Source of the DNA: Lignipirellula cremea
Lineage (GTDB): Bacteria; Planctomycetota; Planctomycetia; Pirellulales; Pirellulaceae
Length of the DNA stretch: 64,000 bases
Direction of reading: 5' to 3'
Assembly (NCBI RefSeq): GCF_007751035.1
Contig: NZ_CP036433.1
Coordinates: forward strand, 8,537,001 to 8,601,000
This document shows, one piece after another, positions 9,187-18,223 of this stretch (the stretch's first letter is position 1; every line of letters begins with the position of its first letter). Both the position numbers and the translations under genes were made by a program. The notes under the pieces are model-generated. The model was not told the DNA's origin. It saw only the letters and a program-made list of their open reading frames with translations, and ran no database searches.

Positions 9187-9298
9187 GATTCACCGCCAAG
9201 GGCGCAGAGAGTCGGAACAAGACGGCCGCCCTGCTCTACTTAAAAAATCCACTCTGTCTGCTTTGCGTTTCGCAGCGATCTCCGCGGTGAATCCTCTT
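9187..9298. repeat. dispersed intergenic repeat with inverted ends
   Basis: GATTCACCGC (9187-9196) and GCGGTGAATC (9284-9293) form a 10-bp inverted pair. The right copy extends to GCGGTGAATCCTCTT (9284-9298), identical to 5478-5492 on the far side of the exo-lyase gene. The inner part contains GCGCAGAGAG and CTTTGCGTTTCGCAGCGA, the style of a CAAAGGCGCAGAG-type intergenic repeat seen in many planctomycete genomes. The whole gap 8954-9341 holds no supported gene. Confidence 0.6.
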
Positions 9299-9341
9299 TG
9301 TAGCGACTTCACCCGGTCGTCAATTGCGCGGGGAAGAGCGT

Positions 9342-9878
9342 TCAAGCAAACCCGCCGCGAAGCTGGCCAGCTTCGAGCGTGAACTGCAGACGACGGCTGG
9401 TGAGATCTTCTTTCAGACCGCCGGTGTCGGGGGCCGACTCGTTCAGCACGGTAAAGACTTCGCGCAGACGTTCGGCGTCGGCGCCGAGTTCTTCATCGCC
9501 GTTGAGAATGGCCTCGATCTGGTCGGCCTGGGGGTGTCCCTCCACCCGGAAACGACCGTCGCGGAGGCTGAGCTCAATTGGCTGGGAGAGATCGATGCCG
9601 GCCTCGGCCAGGCGGCTGGTGAACGTTTGCTGCAGACTGGCCAGCGCGGACTGCGCTTCGCTGCGGAGGGCGGCCTGGGTCGGCTCTTCTCCCGCTTCGG
9701 CCAGTAGTTGGTCGAAAGGGATTTTCGGCGCTGCCGCCGCGGCCGGGGGCGTTTCTATCGACGTCCCGCCTGACAGGAACTCGCCAAACGACTGCAGGGT
9801 TTCCCCCACCTGGCGCACCGCGCCTGCCGCCAGCGGACCGCCGACCAGGGATAGCGGTAGTAGCGACGGGAAAGTCAT
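9342..9878 (-). CDS. hypothetical protein, helical, acidic
   Basis: 178 residues from ATG 9878 (an in-frame GTG lies at 9908). The first 25 residues are hydrophobic (MTFPSLLPLSLVGGPLAAGA) but have no clear signal-peptidase site. The middle is Ala-rich and helical (FDQLLAEAGEE...ALASLQQTFTSRLAEAGID), followed by a strand-rich part, PIELSLRDGRFRVEGHPQAD, and an acidic helix, AILNGDEELGADAERLREVF. The pattern of a short disordered start, coiled helices and a small alpha/beta end appears in several planctomycete proteins of unknown role. I do not recognise the family. It is alone, with a repeat patch downstream and a divergent esterase upstream. Confidence 0.6.
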   Translation of the reverse strand: MTFPSLLPLSLVGGPLAAGAVRQVGETLQSFGEFLSGGTSIETPPAAAAAPKIPFDQLLAEAGEEPTQAALRSEAQSALASLQQTFTSRLAEAGIDLSQPIELSLRDGRFRVEGHPQADQIEAILNGDEELGADAERLREVFTVLNESAPDTGGLKEDLTSRRLQFTLEAGQLRGGFA

Positions 9879-10190
9879 GCGCGAGCTCGTTGACGGTCGA
9901 ACGCCCACAAAACGAGGGCTTCTGTATTATCGGCAATGTCGCCGCCATCGATACAGTCGGTTTCCCACGAATCCGGCAGGAATTGCCCCAGAACTCCAGA
10001 ACCGACGTCTCTTTTGTATTGGCGCGCCCCTTCGACTATCATTCACGGGCGGGGAAAGGGCGGAATCGGAATCTCCCTTCGCTCAATCCGTGCGCGCATC
10101 TTTGCGATGGGAACCAAGGGTCTCTCCCACGGCCCCGGTTTGGAAACAAGAGCCCGGGCCCTGACAATCTTTTTCTTCACAAGGATCACG
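9879..10190. other. divergent intergenic region, nothing recognised
   Basis: 312 bases between the minus-strand unknown gene and the plus-strand esterase. It must hold both promoters, but no convincing -35/-10 pair was identified. AAGGA at about 10181 is the ribosome binding site of the esterase. Confidence 0.45.
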
Positions 10191-11030
10191 ATGCTGAATC
10201 AAATTGCCTTGCGTCTTGTACTGCCGCTTGCCTTGCTGATCGCTACGCTAGCGGCCGCAGATGCGACCGCCCAGCGGCCGCAACGTGAGGTCAAATGGGT
10301 GAATCCCCAAGTAGCTAACGTGAAAGGCCTGGAGCACAAAGTGCTGGCCAGCAAGTCGCTGGGGCACGACGTCGGCTATGCGGTATGGACGCCGCCCGGC
10401 TATGACGCCAAAGGGGCAACGCGCTATCCGGTCATCTATTTTCTGCATGGCGCCGGGGGAACCGAGGCGTCGGATTCTGGCGGCTTTTCGTCGATGGTGG
10501 CGGGAAAAATTCGCCAAGGAGACTTTCCGCCGGCCATTTGCGTTTTCCCCAACGGCGGGATGAGCGGTTATCGCGATCCGGTGGAAGCGATGATCATTGA
10601 CGAATTGATTCCGCGGATCGATCACGACTACGCGACCCGGGCGGAAGCAGCCGGTCGGGCAATCGCGGGATTCTCCATGGGAGGCGCCGGAGCGGTGCGG
10701 CTGGCGATTCTGCACCCGGAACTCTTTTGCGCCGCGGGCAGTTGGGGCGGGGCGCTGTCACGTCGAGGCAGCGGAGAGGACAGCCCCCTGTTACCCGCCG
10801 CCAAGACTGCCGCGAGAACCCTGCAGGCCAATCACTTTGAACTGCTCACCATCAACGGCGATCAGGACCTTCCCGCCGGCTTCACGCCCTTGGGCAAGGT
10901 GCTCAAACCGCTGGAGATTCCACACCAGGTCGTGACGCTCCCGGACACGAAGCACAACCTGGGTCACTACTACGAACGGTCTGCCGAGACCATGCTGACC
11001 TTCCTGGCCAGGCGACTTCGAGGCGAATAG
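10191..11030 (+). CDS. secreted alpha/beta-hydrolase-fold esterase
   Basis: 279 residues from ATG 10191, with AAGGA 9 bases upstream and a signal peptide (MLNQIALRLVLPLALLIATL..ATAQ). The mature part matches the putative esterase family PF00756 (esterase D / antigen 85 fold): VGYAVWTPPGYD, YPVIYFLHGAGG, the nucleophile motif AGFSMGGAG with Ser162, the acidic residue near LTINGDQDLP, and His in TKHNLGHYY. Family members include feruloyl and acetyl-xylan esterases and S-formylglutathione hydrolase. With an export signal, an extracytoplasmic esterase that trims polysaccharide side groups is likely, though not proven. Monocistronic context. Confidence 0.88.
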   Translation: MLNQIALRLVLPLALLIATLAAADATAQRPQREVKWVNPQVANVKGLEHKVLASKSLGHDVGYAVWTPPGYDAKGATRYPVIYFLHGAGGTEASDSGGFSSMVAGKIRQGDFPPAICVFPNGGMSGYRDPVEAMIIDELIPRIDHDYATRAEAAGRAIAGFSMGGAGAVRLAILHPELFCAAGSWGGALSRRGSGEDSPLLPAAKTAARTLQANHFELLTINGDQDLPAGFTPLGKVLKPLEIPHQVVTLPDTKHNLGHYYERSAETMLTFLARRLRGE

Positions 11031-11302
11031 TTCCCCCCGCCGCGCTCACGCCCCTCAGGTACGGGCCAGCATCCAGACAAAGTTCCAAGACCTGGGAGGG
11101 AGTCGCCGGGGAACCGCGGCCAGACTCGGGCGAGTTCGGCTACGGCAGGCAGGGCGGAAATGAATTGCCCGCGGCCCTGGCTTCGCGCTCCCCTCGACCG
11201 GGCCGGCGCGGTATTATTGAGTATTGGTAAAGATGAAACGGGTGCGTCATCGTCGGCGGCAATTTTCCCGCCGTGAACGCCCCAGCGATCGAGGTTTCCG
11301 TT

Positions 11303-13408
11303 ATGGCCATTCCTGTCGAGTGTCCGGAATGCGAATTTGCGTTCGCCATTCCCGATGACTTCGGGGGACGCAAAGGCAAATGCCCCGAATGCCTGCAGGT
11401 GTTCCGCGCGCCAAAATCGGGCGACTCGTCCATGCTGCGTTCCCCGGCGCCGCCCAAAGCGGAAGGCTCAGGCATCACGCCGCCGGACATCCAGATCGAT
11501 ACCCGTCCCGCCAAATCCCGCACGCAGGCCAGCACGCAGACCCCCCCCTCCCCTGCCCTGCCCGACAAAGAGACCGTCCCGCCGTCTCCTCGCGAGCCAG
11601 TCGATGCGGCTCCCGAGCCGCCGGCCACCGACGAGCCGCAAGTTCCCGACGCGTCGAACAAGACTCCAGCAGGATCGAACAAAGACGCCGCCGGCTTGAG
11701 CCAGAAGTCCGCCGAGGCAGCCGATGGTCGCTGGTTCAACGATCTGGATGAGTCGTTCCAGGACATTCCCCTGTCGACGTATCCCGGTCCTGAAGTCGCT
11801 TCCCCCGCCGCCGCTGGCGCCTGGCGAATGTGGGCGGTCGCCGCTGGCGGGATGCTTATCGGCTTTCTGCTGTTTGGTCTGGCGCTGCTGCTGATCCGCC
11901 CGCAACTTCAGTCGCCGGCTCCCGGCGGATCGCCCAATCTTCCTTCCCCGCCTCCCCGCAAATCGCCTGCCGTAACCTCCTTGCCTGTCGAGCCTCCGCC
12001 GCCGCCGTTATCGGCGGAGCAGATGTCGCGGATCGCAGACCGCACGTTATCGTCGCTGGCGCGGATTGAAGTCGAATCGCCCAGCGGCAATCGAGCTGGC
12101 AGCGGTTTCCTGGTCGACCCCCGCGGACGCGTCGCCCTGCCCTATTCCCTGCTGGTGGACGCGGCCCGGGTGACGGTCACTCTGCATGGGAGTGAGCCGG
12201 TCGATTCACTCGGCCTGCTATCGGCGGATGAAAGTTACGATCTGGCGATCATCCAGATTCCCCAGCCAAAGGTCGTCAACCTGGGAATTCCAATCGCGAT
12301 CTATGAACCGCTGGCAAAGCACGATCGTCTGGTTATCGCCTCAGGCAGCGGGCTGCGTGACGAATTACTGCAGGCGACCTGCGGGGAACTGGTCAGTACG
12401 GAACATTCCCGCGGCCTCGAGTCTTTATCGGCCGGGGCGAAAAGCCGTCTGCGCGAACTATCGCAATCCGCTCCGCGCGATCTGACCTGGGTGGAGTTCA
12501 GCCAACCGGTAACGCCCACGATGAACGGTCTGCCGCTGCTGTCGCCAGCGGGCGAAGCGGTCGGCATCGCGATCGAGTGGGGGCCCGACCTGGAGCATGG
12601 GTTTGCCATCCACGCCCGTCACCTGGCTCCGCTGCTGGAGGTGCTCGACGACAACCCTGAAGCGATCGCGTTCCTCTCCGGCTCCTTTGACGCCAGCGTC
12701 TCCACCGCAGTGACGGCGACGCCGCCGATCACTTCGAGCGTCCCCATTCCCGACCCGTCCATAGCCGCCGCGGTGCGTCCCGAAGTACCCGACGCCGCTG
12801 CGATGGGTCCGCTGCCCGAATCGCCCAAGGTCAATGCGACCGATATCGGTCGCTGGCTGGCCTACGCCAAGGGGCTGAATTTTGTCGCCACAGAGCGCGA
12901 CCATGTCGATCGCCTGCAGCAGCTGGCGCAGATAATCAACCAGGCCCTGACGCAGGCCGACGACGAAACGATCGCCGCCGACAAACGGACCGCAGCCGTT
13001 GAAATGGCGAACGAAGCCTTGCTGAGCATCAGCGAAACCCGCTGGCCGCCGACCCTGGAGTTCGCCGACAAGAACAACCTGCAGTACGACCGGTTGCGCG
13101 GAGCCTCGGGCGGCGACGGCGTTTTTCTGAGATGCCGGCTGCATGTGGACAATCCTTCGCCGCCGGAAGAATTCGGCAAACGAAACTTGCTCCTGTTCCA
13201 GGTATACGGAACAGAGAATTTCATCGGAGTACCGGTGAAAGAGATGAACCCGCTGCTCAAGCCGAACAGCGAATGGCTGGTCATCGGCCAGGTGCTGAAT
13301 CTGGGCAGAGGACTGGTCTTTAACGAGGGCGACGCCACCCATCGGGTCGAGATTTTCGTCGAGGCCCACAGCCTGGTCGAAAAACCGAAACCGCTGCCGG
13401 GCAAGTAA
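11303..13408 (+). CDS. zinc-ribbon, membrane-anchored trypsin-like pseudoprotease
   Basis: 701 residues from ATG 11303. An MJ0042-type zinc ribbon (C7-x2-C10 ... C27-x2-C30) opens the protein and is followed by a Pro/Ser/Ala-rich linker, one membrane helix (about 176-199, GGMLIGFLLFGLALLLI) and a trypsin-like domain (about 245-450). The frame GSGFLVDPRGRVALPY...DESYDLAIIQI is recognisable, but the expected HV of TNYHV is replaced (ALPYSLLVDA) and the GNSGGPL motif reads TMNGLPLL near residue 407. His and Ser of the triad are therefore absent and proteolysis is unlikely. A C-terminal region (about 530-700) carries helices and a beta domain. The stop is 13 bases before the next gene, which encodes a complete protease of the same architecture, so the two are probably co-transcribed and may interact. 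Confidence 0.88.
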   Translation: MAIPVECPECEFAFAIPDDFGGRKGKCPECLQVFRAPKSGDSSMLRSPAPPKAEGSGITPPDIQIDTRPAKSRTQASTQTPPSPALPDKETVPPSPREPVDAAPEPPATDEPQVPDASNKTPAGSNKDAAGLSQKSAEAADGRWFNDLDESFQDIPLSTYPGPEVASPAAAGAWRMWAVAAGGMLIGFLLFGLALLLIRPQLQSPAPGGSPNLPSPPPRKSPAVTSLPVEPPPPPLSAEQMSRIADRTLSSLARIEVESPSGNRAGSGFLVDPRGRVALPYSLLVDAARVTVTLHGSEPVDSLGLLSADESYDLAIIQIPQPKVVNLGIPIAIYEPLAKHDRLVIASGSGLRDELLQATCGELVSTEHSRGLESLSAGAKSRLRELSQSAPRDLTWVEFSQPVTPTMNGLPLLSPAGEAVGIAIEWGPDLEHGFAIHARHLAPLLEVLDDNPEAIAFLSGSFDASVSTAVTATPPITSSVPIPDPSIAAAVRPEVPDAAAMGPLPESPKVNATDIGRWLAYAKGLNFVATERDHVDRLQQLAQIINQALTQADDETIAADKRTAAVEMANEALLSISETRWPPTLEFADKNNLQYDRLRGASGGDGVFLRCRLHVDNPSPPEEFGKRNLLLFQVYGTENFIGVPVKEMNPLLKPNSEWLVIGQVLNLGRGLVFNEGDATHRVEIFVEAHSLVEKPKPLPGK

Positions 13409-13421
13409 GCCGAGTTCCGCC

Positions 13422-15068
13422 ATGACGTCCGTCCGCCCTACCTGTCCGCACTGCCAGCGCCCGCTTGAGGAGCCACAGGCTGCCGGCGCGGCGACGGCGG
13501 ACTGCGCCCGTTCGGCGCCTGTTGATGCGCCGTCCGGCGAAGCGGCGATCAAGTCCTCGACAGCGGCCGAGGAGTCGCCGAGCGTCGCGGTCGCCGTCAA
13601 AACGGACCGTCCGCTGAACGAATCGTACACCCGTTTCGCCCAGCGGGAGAAGCGGCGTTTCGGCATGTGGCTCCGCCGCATTCCGACCGCGTTATGCCTG
13701 ATCGGACTGGCCGCCGGGGTCATGTATCTGTTGCTGCGGGAGCCGCCGCCGACGCTCCCGCGCGAAGAACTACGGGTGGTTCCGCCAACGGCGGTTCGCC
13801 CCCGGGGCGTGCGGCCTCCAGCAGTTGCGGCGCCGGATCGGACGGCCGTCCTCAGGGCGATCGACCAGGTCGTAGTCTGCCTGGAAACGGGCCGCCCCGA
13901 TCACCCGACCACGCTGGGGGCTGGCTTTGTGGTCGACGCCTCGGGGTTGATCGTCACCAACTACCATGTGATCGCCGAAGCGACCCAGTGCCGCGTCCGC
14001 TTTCGCTCCGGCGCGTACTACGACGTCGTCGGCTATGCGGCCGTCTCTCCTGAGAACGACCTTGCCCTGCTGCAGATCGCCGATCCGCCGCCAAGCCTGG
14101 AAACCTTGCCAGTGCGGGAGCAGGCGCCCGACCCTTTGTCGACCGTGTTCGCCATTGGGCATCCCCACGGCGTTGCGTTTTCGGTTTACTCCGGCGCGGT
14201 CAGCCGGGTCGTCGCGACCCGCGAGCTGTCGGAAAGTTCGCAGCGTTTTCTGGAGCGTCACCTGGGCGGCCTGTTTGAACATCAATGGATCCAGCACACG
14301 GCCGCCATCAGCGAAGGGAACAGCGGCGGCCCGCTGCTTTCCGGCGACGGCCGGCTGCTGGGCGTGAACACCTGGGTCAATCGCCAGACCGGCTTTAGTT
14401 ACGCCCTGGAGGCGAAGTACCTGGAAGAGTTACTGGCGAACCGACTGCCGCAGATGCAGCCTTTGGAAAAGTACGCCACCAAGGAGGCCCGCGTGGCGGC
14501 CTCCCTGCAGCGACTGTCGGCCGGACGCGTGCGGCGACTTTTCGAAGAAGCCCAGTCGATGCACTGGCGACCGGAATCCGAGACTTCCTACGCGGCCCTG
14601 CAGGAACTGGCCTGGGTGGTCGCCCTGGCGAATTTACCGGCCGAGAAGCTCCTGGCGCCGGGCGGCCTGACAGACGACACGCTGGCGGAACTCGCCGGCC
14701 TGGCCGATACGATCGAGAAGGACCTGCGCGGGCAGAACTGGACAAACCTGGCGACCATCACGCTGGTCAATGAGTTCGCCGCCAGCCAGGTCGCCAAACC
14801 GCTGGCGGGCGCTTTTCTGTTCTGCACGATTGAACGGGCCTTCGACGGCGACAACGGAGCCCGGGGGGCGCTAGCCCGCCTTGCCGGCTTTGACCAGTCG
14901 GTCTTCCTGCGACTTGACGATCGCCTGGAGCAGGTGCAGCCGGGCGAGCAATGCCTGGTGATTGGCGTGAACCAGAACGGCCGCGTGGTGCGTTACGGCG
15001 ATAACCCGCTGCGGCTGAATATCGCGCCGGAAATCGCCGTCGCCCTGGTGATCAGGCTAAAGAAGTAG
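13422..15068 (+). CDS. membrane-anchored trypsin-like serine protease
   Basis: 548 residues. An N-terminal CPHC motif (TCPHCQRP) may be half of a zinc ribbon, a single membrane helix sits at about 87-105, and then an S1C/trypsin-2 domain follows. The triad is complete: His185 in IVTNYHVI, Asp213 in PENDLALLQI and Ser301 in EGNSGGPLL. The specificity loop VNTWVNRQTGFSYALE follows. Unlike DegP there is no recognisable PDZ domain; instead there is a helical region and a beta-rich C terminus (about 430-548) similar in style to that of the upstream pseudoprotease. It lies 13 bases downstream of that gene, and TAG 15066-15068 ends the pair. Substrates are unknown; a signalling or envelope quality-control role is possible. 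Confidence 0.9.
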   Translation: MTSVRPTCPHCQRPLEEPQAAGAATADCARSAPVDAPSGEAAIKSSTAAEESPSVAVAVKTDRPLNESYTRFAQREKRRFGMWLRRIPTALCLIGLAAGVMYLLLREPPPTLPREELRVVPPTAVRPRGVRPPAVAAPDRTAVLRAIDQVVVCLETGRPDHPTTLGAGFVVDASGLIVTNYHVIAEATQCRVRFRSGAYYDVVGYAAVSPENDLALLQIADPPPSLETLPVREQAPDPLSTVFAIGHPHGVAFSVYSGAVSRVVATRELSESSQRFLERHLGGLFEHQWIQHTAAISEGNSGGPLLSGDGRLLGVNTWVNRQTGFSYALEAKYLEELLANRLPQMQPLEKYATKEARVAASLQRLSAGRVRRLFEEAQSMHWRPESETSYAALQELAWVVALANLPAEKLLAPGGLTDDTLAELAGLADTIEKDLRGQNWTNLATITLVNEFAASQVAKPLAGAFLFCTIERAFDGDNGARGALARLAGFDQSVFLRLDDRLEQVQPGEQCLVIGVNQNGRVVRYGDNPLRLNIAPEIAVALVIRLKK

Positions 15069-15178
15069 CAACAGCCCCCGGTTCGGCCAGCCTGAGAGCG
15101 GAGCCGACACAGGACGTCGTCTGATCACACAGAACGCAAGGCGGCTTGCTGCAGCCGCCTGGAGTTCCTTTCGCAGCT

Positions 15179-16261
15179 CTACAGGACCGGCAGCGTCGGC
15201 ATCTGGGGAGCGTTGCGAGCTTTATCGTAAAGCACTTTGACCAGCTGGAAGACAATCTTGTCAAAGTACGACGCCACCTGTGGGTCGTCGAAGTTGTGGA
15301 TCGTGCGGCCCGAGTCGCCGTTTTCCCGGATCGACATGGTGATCGGCACTTCGCCCAGGAACGGCACCTTCAGCTCTTCGGCCTTCCGTCTGGCGCCGCC
15401 GCTGCCGAAAATGTCGTACGTTTTTCCGCAGTCGGGGCAGAGGAAGCCGCTCATGTTTTCGACCATTCCCAGCACGGGAATCTGCACCGTGTTGAACATG
15501 GAGACTGCTTTCACTGCGTCGAGCAAAGCGACCTCTTGCGGCGTGCAGACCACCACGGCGCCCGTTCGCTGCAGCGTTTGCGACAGCGTCAACGCTACGT
15601 CGCCCGTGCCTGGCGGCATGTCGATCACCAGATAGTCGAGCTCGCCCCATTCGACCGACTGCAGAAAGCCGACCAGGTTGCGGTGCAGAATGGGCCCGCG
15701 CCAGATCATCGCCTGCTCGGGCGGCACCAGGAAGCCGATCGACATCACCGGCATGCCTTCGCACATGACCGGGTTCATCGTATTGTTTTCGGTGGGCTGC
15801 GGGGCTTCGGTCAGACCGAACAGGTGCGGGATGCTGGGGCCGTACATATCGGCGTCGAGCAGGCCAACGCGGGATCCGGCCCGCTTTAACCCCCAGGCCA
15901 GACTGGCCGCGACCGTGCTTTTGCCCACGCCGCCTTTGCCGGAACCGACAATCAACACCGTTTTGGCTTTCAAATTCAGATCGCCAATCTGCGTCGGCGG
16001 GCGATCGTGCTCGACCACGGTGATGACAGCTTCTGTCACCCCAGGAACCTGGCTCAGCAGACGCTCTTCCAGCTGCTGGCGGACATGCTCTTTAATGGCG
16101 GCCGAGTGCGAAGTCAGCGCCAGCTGCAGCGAAACACGCGATCCTTCGATCTGAACGTCGCGGGCCTGGTTCGTCTTGAGCAAACTGCGGCCCGATTCAG
16201 GATCTTGGAATTCGCCCAGTACCGCTTGTACGGCTTGAGGGTCGATGCGGCTTTCCGCCAT
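15179..16261 (-). CDS. mrp: Mrp/NBP35-type iron-sulfur cluster carrier ATPase
   Basis: 360 residues from ATG 16261, with GGGAG 9 bases upstream. Residues 1-85 form a MIP18/DUF59-like domain and then the deviant Walker A GSGKGGVGKST at 106-116. LLDADMYGPSIPHLFG, VIDMPPGTGDVALTLSQ and the CPDC pair in SGFLCPDCGKTYDIFG follow; in this family the CxxC bridges a [4Fe-4S] cluster in the dimer. The protein is a cytoplasmic scaffold or carrier that delivers clusters to apo-enzymes. Length and motif order are standard, and the two Cys of the CxxC are present, so it should be functional. It is convergent with the protease pair, and a 486-base gap separates it from larE. Confidence 0.95.
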   Translation of the reverse strand: MAESRIDPQAVQAVLGEFQDPESGRSLLKTNQARDVQIEGSRVSLQLALTSHSAAIKEHVRQQLEERLLSQVPGVTEAVITVVEHDRPPTQIGDLNLKAKTVLIVGSGKGGVGKSTVAASLAWGLKRAGSRVGLLDADMYGPSIPHLFGLTEAPQPTENNTMNPVMCEGMPVMSIGFLVPPEQAMIWRGPILHRNLVGFLQSVEWGELDYLVIDMPPGTGDVALTLSQTLQRTGAVVVCTPQEVALLDAVKAVSMFNTVQIPVLGMVENMSGFLCPDCGKTYDIFGSGGARRKAEELKVPFLGEVPITMSIRENGDSGRTIHNFDDPQVASYFDKIVFQLVKVLYDKARNAPQMPTLPVL

Positions 16262-16747
16262 CGCGGGTGCTCCCGAGGGATGAATTGCTGGGCGGCCAAA
16301 TACAGGGCGCCAGGGGGTGGGCATGTCGACCGACTGCCGGCGACAAAACAAACCTTCAGCATAATGCGGGGGGAACTTTCATGCGACCCGCCTGCCCGAC
16401 CTTCCGAACTCGAACCTGCGGCAAAGAACCTGCCCGGCAGCGGAAGCAGCCGCCTGCCCAGAGTAGAAGAGGCAACCTGCCTCGAAAAGCAAACCTCGAA
16501 AAGCGAAAAAGCTCCCCGGTCGACTCAAGCATACAAATCCCTTTGCCAGCGCCATGCCCAAATCCTTTGGGCGGCCTGCTCATGTCGACCGGGGAGCACC
16601 AGGTAGCACGACGACAATGTCGCCATCCCCACCCTCACCTGCACTCCATTATGCAAACTCGACGCAGATCACCCAGCGGGCAAATCCCCTATATTTGAAA
16701 TAAATAAACCACTACCGCAGAAAAGCAGATTTACGCGGGAGGATCGC
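16262..16747. other. gene-free stretch between mrp and larE
   Basis: 486 bases. No open frame has a family resemblance or a ribosome binding site. The segment near 16690-16735 is unusually A/T-rich for the window (ATATTTGAAATAAATAAACC) and could belong to the 3' end of the larE transcript or to the mrp promoter, but no clear hexamer pair or terminator was found. Confidence 0.45.
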
Positions 16748-17596
16748 TCAGGTCCGCATTTTTTGGGGGTGATAGAGCGTTTCGACCGGAATCAGGGAGT
16801 TCAGACTGCCGGAACGGAAGCCCTCCAGGTCAAGCGTGACGAAGCGGAACCCGATCTGACGCAGCTGCTGCGTCAGGGCCTGGCGGGTCGTCTCTTCCGC
16901 CAGCAACGGCAGCGAGGCGGCCGGCGCTTCGATCCGGGCCATGTCGCCCTTGTGGTAACGCACGCGCAGTTCCACCAGGCCCAGTCCGCGCAACACCTGT
17001 TCGGCCGCGTCGACCATCGCCACCCGCTCGGGAGTGACCTCTTCCCCATAGGCAATGCGGCTGGCCAGACAGGGTGAGGCCGGCTTGTCCCAGACCGGCA
17101 ACTCCCAGGCGGCAGCCAGCGCTCGGACATCGGCCTTGGTGAAACCGCACGCGGCAAGCGGGCTATGCACCTGATGCTCGGCGGCCGCCTGCATGCCGGG
17201 GCGATAGTCGCCCTGGTCGTCAACGTTGGCGCCATTGACCATCACCGCAGGGCCGATCGCCTGGCGAATCGCTTCCAGCTGGGTGTAGAGCTCGGTTTTG
17301 CAGTGGTAGCAACGGTCCGGCGCGTTCTGCACGTACTGGGGCGACTGGAATTCCTGGGTATCGACAACCTGATGGCGGATACCGATCTGCTCCGCCAGCT
17401 GCCGAGCGGCGTCTAACTCGCCCGAGGCCAGACTAGGGCTGTTGGCCGTAACGGCCAGCGCCTGGTCGCCCAGGGCCAGAGCGGCCGCTTTGGCGGCGAC
17501 GGCGCTATCCACCCCGCCGGAGAACGCCACCACGCAGTTGTTTAGCGAGCGAAAGTAGCTGAGCAACGCTTCGCGTTTTTCTTCCAGGGTCGACAT
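16748..17596 (-). CDS. larE: ATP-dependent sacrificial sulfur transferase LarE
   Basis: 282 residues from ATG 17596. The PP-loop SGGVDS is at 26-31, followed by the N-type ATP pyrophosphatase fold (AVTANSPSLASGEL, RCYHCKTELY with C96 and C99, MVNGANVDDQGDYRPG). The KPASPCLASRIAYGE motif puts a Cys at position 176. This matches the sacrificial Cys176 known from Lactiplantibacillus plantarum LarE, which gives its sulfur to the pyridinium dicarboxylate mononucleotide precursor of the nickel-pincer (NPN) cofactor. No larB, larC or larA lies in the window, so partners must be elsewhere, or this copy serves another sulfur-transfer task. Single minus-strand gene with no clear Shine-Dalgarno. Confidence 0.93.
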   Translation of the reverse strand: MSTLEEKREALLSYFRSLNNCVVAFSGGVDSAVAAKAAALALGDQALAVTANSPSLASGELDAARQLAEQIGIRHQVVDTQEFQSPQYVQNAPDRCYHCKTELYTQLEAIRQAIGPAVMVNGANVDDQGDYRPGMQAAAEHQVHSPLAACGFTKADVRALAAAWELPVWDKPASPCLASRIAYGEEVTPERVAMVDAAEQVLRGLGLVELRVRYHKGDMARIEAPAASLPLLAEETTRQALTQQLRQIGFRFVTLDLEGFRSGSLNSLIPVETLYHPQKMRT

Positions 17597-18223
17597 CCGG
17601 TGCTCGCAGCAGGCTCTCAAAGCGAACGCATTGTCGACCGGCCAGGTCTGCAGGCCAATGCGATCTCCACGAGAAAGAACAGGAAGGACGCATCAAAGAC
17701 TCAAAGAACTCGAAGACTCAAAGAGCGATGCGTAATTCAGTACATTGAAACGCAGAAACGCTGCGTGCGACTCTTAGTAAATGGCAAATGAACCGCCGTA
17801 ATGCCGTGGCGATGCGTGTTGTAGGAGCCCGCAGAAATAGGTGGGAGCCTGGGGCCCAGCTTGTGTGATCAGACCGTCGTGACCGAAGCCACGGAGGGAA
17901 AGCTATACACGTTGCCGGAACCAATGATTGCCAGCCCCCTTGCGGTCTCTTATCGGCTCCCCCAATATGCAACATCGACAACACGAACATGGCAGAAACA
18001 TTTGCCGGGTTGGCCAAAGTTTGGCCGTTCGTATCGTATCACGGCGCCTGCAGGCAGACAAGAAGCGACACACGCCGCAGAACGCGGCGCGGGTTGCTTT
18101 TTGGTCGATTGTCTGCGGAAAAAACGGGACGACTTGCCCCAACTGGCAAGCCGCTCCAATTCCGCTTTCCGCCAGGCGGCGGTTAGCAGGCGATGGAAAC
18201 ATCGCCCGCTTGACGAGTTTCGA
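17597..18223. other. gene-free stretch with a CAAAGACT repeat patch
   Basis: 627 bases without a supported gene. At 17688-17733 ACGCATC and GATGCGT flank a run of AAAGACTCAAAGAACTCG-type units, forming a 7-bp inverted repeat around a purine-rich loop. At 18189-18206 GGCGATG-GAAA-CATCGCC is a 7-bp stem just past the stop of the DUF4912 gene (read on the minus strand) and may act as its 3' end, though no U-tract follows. Confidence 0.45.

Noticed and set aside
12458-13723. A 421-codon minus-strand frame across the two protease genes
   Set aside because: Antisense to coding sequence with recognisable domains; no ribosome binding site.
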